DNA of 12,312 nucleotides from Acidobacteriota bacterium (GTDB lineage Bacteria > Acidobacteriota > UBA890), in the NCBI GenBank assembly GCA_002722645.1, contig PBML01000011.1, positions 44,191-56,502 of the forward strand. The letters run 5' to 3'. The notes under the pieces are model-generated. The model ran no database searches. It was not told the DNA's origin and worked only from the letters and a program-made list of their open reading frames with translations. This document shows positions 7,514 to 12,312 of the stretch, piece after piece. Each line of letters starts with the position of its first letter. Positions within the stretch are counted from its first letter, which is position 1. Position numbers and translations under genes: made by a program.

Positions 7514-7666
7514 ATGACTTCTATGATTGGTTCTTTTGCAGCCAGATTGGCAATAGGTGGGACGGTCCGACGACACACCACCGAGTTCACTGATTACGAC
7601 GTCATGAGGGACCATCAACACAGGGTCTGCCCCACTTACGCATTCGGCATCGAGACACTCACGTGA
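7514..7666 (+). CDS. Possible 50-residue ORF overlapping the dehydrogenase start
   Basis: An open frame from ATG 7514 encodes about 50 residues beginning MTSMIGSFAARLAIGG and ends at a TGA that overlaps the GTG start of the downstream dehydrogenase (GTGA). This is the typical arrangement of translationally coupled genes. No Shine-Dalgarno precedes the ATG, and I recognise no family. The N-terminal third is mildly hydrophobic and the remainder is charged and histidine-rich. It could be a leader peptide, a small protein or a chance frame; the length is within what chance allows. Confidence 0.2.
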   Translation: MTSMIGSFAARLAIGGTVRRHTTEFTDYDVMRDHQHRVCPTYAFGIETLT

Positions 7667-8652
7667 TCGGTCTCTGGCTCGAGAACGGACAACTAACCCT
7701 AAACACCACCCTGCCCGACCCAGTGCCTCTCGTTAACGAGGCACTCGTCCGCGTAGTGGGGGCGGGGATTTGCAATACTGATCTCGAATTGATTCGTGGC
7801 TACTATCCTTATACGGGTGTTCTTGGCCATGAGTTCGTCGGAGTTGTTGAGCAGGCGCCAACTGGATTCGAACACTTGGAAGGCCAACGGGTGGTCGGCG
7901 AAATCAACGCGACTTGCGCCAATTGCAACGCTTGCCACGCAGGGCGAGAAACTCATTGCGAAAACCGCACAGTGCTTGGCATCCTGGCACGCAATGGCGC
8001 CTTCGCAGAATACCTAACCTTGCCGGCCAGAAATCTGCACGCCCTGCCGGATAGTCTCCCCAATGAGGTGGCAGTGTTCACGGAGCCACTCGCCGCAGCG
8101 CTCCAGATCCAGGAACAGATAACCGTGCACCCAGCAAACCGGGTGCTCGTCGTTGGCGACGGCAAGCTTGGCCAGCTTATAGCTCGCAGCCTTCAGCAAA
8201 CCGGTTGTTACCTCTGTGTCGCCGGCCGGCATAAAAACAAGCTAGCAATGCTCTCCAACCTGGCCATCAACACATTTTTGGTCGACCGCCAGACTTCGGT
8301 CAATCCCGACCCGATTAATCAGCTGCTCAATTTCGACGTCGCAATCGAGTGCACTGGAAACACTGAAGGATTCGAGTTCGCGCTGCGCGCGCTGCGCCCA
8401 CGGGGCACGTTGGTACTCAAAAGCACCTATGCTGACCGACTGACCCTAGATATCTCCAGTCTCGTCGTCGATGAGATCACCTTAGTAGGATCGCGCTGTG
8501 GGCCTTTCAAATCGGCGATCAAACTGCTGCGCGACGGCACCGTGCCCGTCAAGGAGCTAATTACCGACCGCTATCCCCTCGCTGCTGCGCGTACCGCTTT
8601 CGATCGCGCCCAGCAACCAGGGACTCTCAAGGTGTTATTACAGATCTCCTGA
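7663..8652 (+). CDS. Zinc-dependent medium-chain alcohol dehydrogenase (MDR)
   Basis: An NAD(P)-dependent dehydrogenase of 329 residues, slightly shorter than the 340-350 common in the threonine/sorbitol dehydrogenase branch. Catalytic zinc ligands are visible as C37 (with D40), H56-E57 in GHEFVG, and E141 in TEPLAAA. The structural zinc lobe is complete: C85, C88, C91 and C99 in CANCNACHAGRETHC. The cofactor fold carries VVGDGKLG (163-170). These residues indicate an active enzyme acting on a polyol, alcohol or amino-alcohol, and the substrate is not determinable. The start is GTG. The residues right after it (GLWLENGQL) match the usual beginning of the family, and no in-frame ATG lies nearby upstream. 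No good Shine-Dalgarno is seen. The gene is divergent from the HAD gene and converges on pckA with a 66-bp gap that holds no convincing terminator. Confidence 0.92.
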   Translation: MIGLWLENGQLTLNTTLPDPVPLVNEALVRVVGAGICNTDLELIRGYYPYTGVLGHEFVGVVEQAPTGFEHLEGQRVVGEINATCANCNACHAGRETHCENRTVLGILARNGAFAEYLTLPARNLHALPDSLPNEVAVFTEPLAAALQIQEQITVHPANRVLVVGDGKLGQLIARSLQQTGCYLCVAGRHKNKLAMLSNLAINTFLVDRQTSVNPDPINQLLNFDVAIECTGNTEGFEFALRALRPRGTLVLKSTYADRLTLDISSLVVDEITLVGSRCGPFKSAIKLLRDGTVPVKELITDRYPLAAARTAFDRAQQPGTLKVLLQIS

Positions 8653-8718
8653 ATGCAGGCGGGTCCATGGTGACCAAAGCAAGCCCTAAGTGACAGCAGC
8701 CGGGATGATCGCCGGATA

Positions 8719-10332
8719 TTAGGAAATAATCGCGACCGGGCCGGCTGCCTTGATATTTTCCGATGCTACTTCGGCAAACTGTTCGAAGTTTTCGGAAAAC
8801 ATATCGGCTAGCTTCCGCGCTTGCTCATCGTACGCCGACCCGTCGCTCCAGGTGTTCCTTGGAATGAGGACTTCATCAGGCACGTTAGGGCAATTCAACG
8901 GCACGGCGATGCCAAAAATTGGATCTTCGGTAAACTCCGAATCTCCGAGCGAACCATCAAGCGCAGCGTGAACCATGGCTCGTGTGTAGCCGATCTTCAT
9001 ACGCTCACCGACGCCATAGGGCCCTCCGGTCCAGCCAGTGTTAATCAGCCAGCAATCAACAGAATGATCGGCGATCTTTTGGCCGAGAAGCTTAGCGTAG
9101 ACTTTAGGATGTTGTGGCATGAACGGAGCTCCGAAACAGGCGCTAAAAGTTGCCTGCGGCTCGGTGATGCCACGTTCCGTTCCAGCAACCTTCGCGGTAT
9201 ACCCGGAAATGAAGTGGTACATCGCCTGCTCTGGCGTCAACTTAGAGACCGGAGGCAACACACCAAACGCGTCGGCCGTCAGAAAGATAATGTTCTTCGG
9301 GTGGCCAGCGTTCCCAGTGGGTGATGCATTCGGGATGTGCGATATCGGGTACGCGGCGCGAGTGTTTTCAGTGTAGGTATCGTCGTCGAGGTTCACCTTG
9401 CGGCTTACGGGATCGATAACTACGTTCTCAAGAACGCTGCCAAACATCTCGGTGGTGTCATAGATCTCGGGCTCAGCCTCTCTAGAGAGACGGATGACCT
9501 TCGCATAGCATCCACCTTCAAAATTAAACACGCCGTTACTACTCCAACCGTGCTCGTCATCCCCGATCAGGGTTCGTGACGCGTCCGCGGACAGTGTTGT
9601 TTTGCCAGTTCCGGACAGCCCAAAAAACAGCGCAACATCTCCGTCCGGTCCGACATTCGCCGAACAATGCATCGGCATGACGTCGCGGAACGGCAGATAG
9701 TAATTCATCGCCGAGAATGCCGACTTTTTCATCTCACCTGCGTATTCAGTACCGGCTATCAGAACCAACTTCTTGGTGAAGTTCACTAGTATGAACACAT
9801 CCGAGTTGAGTTCGTCGTGACGCGGAGAGGCGTGAAATCCCGGACAGTCGATTATCACGAACTCTGGATCATGCACTGCGAGTTCTTGGTCGGTAGCCTT
9901 GATGAACATGTTACGAACGAAGAGGTTGTGCCAGGCGTATTCTGTGATCACCCGCACCGACATACGGTAATCCGGATCAGCCCCACACCAGCAGTCCTGT
10001 ACAAAGACATCCTTGCCACGCAAGTGGAGCGCCATACGACGGTGCAACTCTTCGAAGCGCTCTTCACTGTAAGCCTTGTTCTCAGGGCCCCACCAAATGT
10101 GGTCGCGACTCAAGTCTTCCTCTACGAGATATTTGTCGCCAGGCGAGCGTCCGGTGAAGCCGCCGGTGCGCACAACGAGCGGTCCACCGTGGGCGAGCAC
10201 ACTCTCATGGCGGCGGAGTGCCGCCTCGTATAGACGAGCCGTGGTTTGATTCCAATAGATCCTTTTTAGGCCCGTCAGGCCCTGCTCCGAAAGATCTACT
10301 GGGCTGCGGTTGGGGGGATCGGATTCCTTCAT
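8719..10332 (-). CDS. pckA: Phosphoenolpyruvate carboxykinase (ATP)
   Basis: PckA converts oxaloacetate and ATP to phosphoenolpyruvate, CO2 and ADP, the committing step of gluconeogenesis from TCA intermediates. The 537-residue length matches the bacterial ATP-dependent family (about 540). Visible motifs are the substrate-binding TGRSPGDKY (60-68, with R62), the metal/substrate lysine region GEMKKS (199-204), the kinase-1a P-loop GLSGTGKTT (238-246) and the metal-binding LIGDDEHGW (255-263). A good Shine-Dalgarno (GGGAG, about 6 nt from the ATG) supports the start. The leader contains an 11-nt element complementary to this ribosome binding site, so translation may be regulated by a hairpin. 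The gene follows argF by 150 bp on the same strand and probably has its own promoter there, although read-through is possible. Identification is firm. Confidence 0.98.
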   Translation of the reverse strand: MKESDPPNRSPVDLSEQGLTGLKRIYWNQTTARLYEAALRRHESVLAHGGPLVVRTGGFTGRSPGDKYLVEEDLSRDHIWWGPENKAYSEERFEELHRRMALHLRGKDVFVQDCWCGADPDYRMSVRVITEYAWHNLFVRNMFIKATDQELAVHDPEFVIIDCPGFHASPRHDELNSDVFILVNFTKKLVLIAGTEYAGEMKKSAFSAMNYYLPFRDVMPMHCSANVGPDGDVALFFGLSGTGKTTLSADASRTLIGDDEHGWSSNGVFNFEGGCYAKVIRLSREAEPEIYDTTEMFGSVLENVVIDPVSRKVNLDDDTYTENTRAAYPISHIPNASPTGNAGHPKNIIFLTADAFGVLPPVSKLTPEQAMYHFISGYTAKVAGTERGITEPQATFSACFGAPFMPQHPKVYAKLLGQKIADHSVDCWLINTGWTGGPYGVGERMKIGYTRAMVHAALDGSLGDSEFTEDPIFGIAVPLNCPNVPDEVLIPRNTWSDGSAYDEQARKLADMFSENFEQFAEVASENIKAAGPVAIIS

Positions 10333-10335
10333 GAA

Positions 10336-10399
10336 ACTCTCCCTGAGAGAAACGTGGGGTCACTTTGAAATTAGAGTGGGGGGCACCTTCAGGGAGAGT
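10336..10399 (-). promoter_or_regulatory. Candidate hairpin sequestering the pckA ribosome binding site
   Basis: In the pckA leader (minus strand) ACTCTCCCTGA (10399 down to 10389) is perfectly complementary over 11 bp to TCAGGGAGAGT (10346 down to 10336), with 42 nt between the arms. The second arm contains the GGGAG Shine-Dalgarno of pckA, so pairing would hide it. The 5' arm lies just after an AT-rich stretch (10401-10413) that could hold a -10 element, which would put the arm at the very 5' end of the mRNA. The loop is long and carries a C-run. No known riboswitch class is recognised. Confidence 0.5.
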
Positions 10400-10413
10400 C
10401 TACATAAAATTTT

Positions 10414-10436
10414 GGCGGCTGCTGACCCACCCCGCC
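10414..10436 (-). terminator. Weak terminator-like hairpin after argF
   Basis: On the minus strand GGCGG (10436-10432) and CCGCC (10418-10414) can form a 5-bp GC stem with a 13-nt loop, followed by AAAATTTT. It lies 47 bp beyond the argF stop. The stem is short and the T-tract has only four residues after four A, so this may be only a partial terminator, or an accident within the pckA promoter region. Confidence 0.25.
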
Positions 10437-10482
10437 GGCTGTCATTACCCAACGGGTGGTAACAAATCGGGAGGACCCAAGA

Positions 10483-11478
10483 TCAGCCAACGAGGGTCGC
10501 TACTAGCACCGCTTTAATCGTGTGGAGGCGGTTTTCTGCCTGGTCAAACACGATTGAGTAGTCTGACTCGAAGACCTCATCTGAGACCTCCATCCCGTCA
10601 AGCCCATACTTCTGGAAGATTTCCTCCCCAACCACCGTCTCGCGATCGTGAAAGGCTGGCAAACAATGGAGGAACTTAACGTTGGGGTTTCCGGTCGCCT
10701 CAATGAGGTCACGGTTGACCTGGTATGGCGTTAATAGTTCGATGCGATCTTTCCACACCGATACGTCTTCCCCCATCGAAACCCAGACGTCTGTGTAAAG
10801 AAAGTCGGCTCCGAGAGCACCCTGGACAGGGTCAGCGGTTAAAGTCACGCGGGCACCGCTCGTCTCGGCGTAGCTGACACAGCGATCTTGCAAATCAACA
10901 GTAGGCCACAACGCCTCGGGGGCTGCTAAACGAACTTCCATGCCAAGCTTGGAGCCACCGACTAGCAAAGAGTTACCCATGTTACTGCGCGCATCGCCCA
11001 GGTAGCAGTAGCAGATCTCGTTCAACGGCTTGTCGCAATGCTCGGTCATGGTCAACACGTCAGCCAGAATCTGCGTTGGGTGATACTCGTCGGTAAGACC
11101 GTTGTACACGGGTACTCCGGCGTGCTCAGCAAGAGCCTCGACCCGATCTTGCGCGTAACCTCGATATTCGATGGCGTCGTACATTCGACCCAGGACCCGC
11201 GCCGTGTCCTTCATCGATTCCTTGTAACCAATCTGCGATCCGGACGGGCCAAGATAGGTAGCTTGGGCACCTTGGTCGTAGGCGGCCACTTCGAAGGCAC
11301 AGCGGGTTCGGGTCGAGGCTTTCTCGAAAATTAGGGCGATGTTTTTACCTCTAAGACGCGGCTCTTCGTGACCTGAATGCTTGGCTGCTTTAAGTTCACG
11401 AGACAGTTCCAAAAGGCCGCAAATCTCTTCGGCACTAAGATCCTCTAGGGTCAAAAGACTTCTGTTCTTCAAATTCAC
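10483..11478 (-). CDS. argF: Ornithine carbamoyltransferase
   Basis: OTCase joins carbamoyl phosphate and ornithine to give citrulline (ArgF, arginine synthesis), or works in reverse in the arginine deiminase pathway (ArcB). The 331-residue protein carries the carbamoyl-phosphate loop FEKASTRTR (51-59), HPTQ (133-136), the ornithine-binding DVWVSMGE (230-237) and HCLPAFHD (271-278). The sequence is of the long proteobacterial ArgF/ArgI/ArcB type (for example GPSGSQIGYKES at 78-89), which covers both anabolic and catabolic enzymes, so the symbol is tentative. No arginine deiminase or carbamate kinase gene is in view. The start is GTG, and its only ribosome-binding-like sequence is a distant GAGAG. 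The gene follows the NhaC-family gene by 41 bp on the same strand and probably shares its transcript. No ARG-box-like operator is evident in the short gap. Confidence 0.96.
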   Translation of the reverse strand: MNLKNRSLLTLEDLSAEEICGLLELSRELKAAKHSGHEEPRLRGKNIALIFEKASTRTRCAFEVAAYDQGAQATYLGPSGSQIGYKESMKDTARVLGRMYDAIEYRGYAQDRVEALAEHAGVPVYNGLTDEYHPTQILADVLTMTEHCDKPLNEICYCYLGDARSNMGNSLLVGGSKLGMEVRLAAPEALWPTVDLQDRCVSYAETSGARVTLTADPVQGALGADFLYTDVWVSMGEDVSVWKDRIELLTPYQVNRDLIEATGNPNVKFLHCLPAFHDRETVVGEEIFQKYGLDGMEVSDEVFESDYSIVFDQAENRLHTIKAVLVATLVG

Positions 11479-11519
11479 AGGCAGGTCACTCTCTAAAGTA
11501 CAGAAATCATCGGAACATT

Positions 11520-12312
11520 CTAGGTAGCCGTACCTTCTTCTGTCTGGAATTCCAGATCTACAGGCTTGGAAAGGAAACGGTGAATACCTATAAGAATGCC
11601 CGCACTAATCGGCAGGGCCAGCCACCACGGTAGGCCGAAGCCGGTGGGGATGGTGCCAATCATGACCCCGACGGACCCTACTAGAAGAGCATACGGCAAC
11701 TGCGTACGAACATGGTCAATGTGGTCAGAGCCACTGGCCATCGACGACAGGATCGTGGTGTCTGAGATTGGCGAGCAATGATCTCCCCACACCGAACCAG
11801 CGAGTACACAAGCAACGGTCGAGTAGATGATGCCGTAGTTCTCTGGCGTCGCCATATTACTTGCCTGCATCACGGCCCAGCAGAGCGGCAAAACAAGCGG
11901 CATCAGGATGCCCATGGTTCCCCAGCTCGATCCAGTAGCAAAGGCGGTCGCCGCCGACAGGATGAAGACGAGCGCCGGTACAAACCCAGGGTGCAGTGCA
12001 TCACCGAGGACGGAGACCAAATAGCCAGCAGTGTTCAGCACTTCGGTAACCGCCGACAGTGACCATGCCAGCACCAAGATGATCATTGCGATCATCATCG
12101 CCTTAAGGCCAGCGTACCAAGCGTCAACCGTTTCAGCGATCGTTAAGATGCGCTGGCCTATAGACAAAGCGGCGGCGGTGAAAGCCCCAAGCAAAGATGC
12201 CCACATCAACGCTTTGTAGGAGTCCGCCGAGCCTATGATCTCGCGCAAGCCATTGCCTTCCCCTGTCACGTAGAGCCCCACAAGCACTCCACTAATAAGC
12301 ACCGAGATCGGG
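11520..12312 (-). CDS. NhaC-family Na+/H+ antiporter, C-terminal part (cut by window edge)
   Basis: A membrane transporter of the NhaC/MleN family, whose members exchange Na+ for H+ or couple organic acids to such exchange. The frame stays open to the right edge, so the N-terminal part lies outside the window. The GTG near 12302 is almost certainly an internal valine. The visible 264 residues contain about seven hydrophobic segments and two signatures of the family: ATGSSWGTMGILMPL (a broken-helix region thought to form the ion site) and AGSVWGDHCSPISDTTILSS. The C-terminus is a short hydrophilic, glutamate-rich tail (LEFQTEEGTAT). It is upstream of and co-directional with argF (41 bp), so a link with arginine/ornithine or citrulline metabolism is possible but unproven. 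Substrate specificity within the family cannot be assigned from this half. Confidence 0.9.
   Translation of the reverse strand, partial: PISVLISGVLVGLYVTGEGNGLREIIGSADSYKALMWASLLGAFTAAALSIGQRILTIAETVDAWYAGLKAMMIAMIILVLAWSLSAVTEVLNTAGYLVSVLGDALHPGFVPALVFILSAATAFATGSSWGTMGILMPLVLPLCWAVMQASNMATPENYGIIYSTVACVLAGSVWGDHCSPISDTTILSSMASGSDHIDHVRTQLPYALLVGSVGVMIGTIPTGFGLPWWLALPISAGILIGIHRFLSKPVDLEFQTEEGTAT

Noticed and set aside
8653..8718. Possible bidirectional terminator between the dehydrogenase and pckA
   Set aside because: Only 4-bp arms (GGTC/GACC and CCGG/CCGG) are present and no T-tract follows on either strand.
9817..10233. 138-codon plus-strand frame opposite pckA
   Set aside because: Antisense to a highly conserved enzyme with all motifs intact; no family resemblance.

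Overview
The window carries eleven genes in a compact bacterial layout with one genomic edge cut. It is moderately GC-rich, has very short intergenic gaps and mixes ATG and GTG starts. A lipobox-bearing c-type cytochrome, a TrkA/TrkH potassium system, an ornithine carbamoyltransferase close to proteobacterial ArgF/ArcB sequences and an ATP-dependent PEP carboxykinase suggest a respiring, probably Gram-negative, heterotrophic bacterium. The exact lineage cannot be fixed from the sequence alone. No rRNA, tRNA, CRISPR array, phage gene or insertion sequence is seen.

Left to right: a MATE-family efflux transporter (+) meets, almost stop to stop, a run of six minus-strand genes. Read in transcription order, the run is a HAD-type hydrolase, a sirtuin with class III (desuccinylase-type) residues, TrkA, TrkH, an SDR oxidoreductase and a monohaem cytochrome c lipoprotein. 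Gaps in this run are 3, 81, 33, 0 and 92 bp, so several genes are probably co-transcribed and trkH/SDR are almost certainly translationally coupled. A 240-bp divergent region then separates the HAD gene from a zinc-dependent MDR alcohol dehydrogenase (+). That dehydrogenase converges on pckA (-). Upstream of pckA, on the same strand, lie argF and the C-terminal part of an NhaC-family antiporter that runs off the right edge.

Functionally the block is housekeeping: K+ uptake (TrkAH), cation/proton exchange (NhaC), drug or metabolite export (MATE), gluconeogenesis (PckA), arginine/citrulline metabolism (OTCase) and protein deacylation (sirtuin). I see no clear novel multi-gene system. The most interesting signal is non-coding: an 11-bp perfect inverted repeat in the pckA leader, one arm of which covers the pckA ribosome binding site, suggesting a translation-controlling hairpin. 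Secondary points are a roughly 20-residue insertion in the sirtuin core, a degenerate first nucleotide-binding motif in TrkA, and repeated CTAGCAGGC elements in the HAD/dehydrogenase divergent region.
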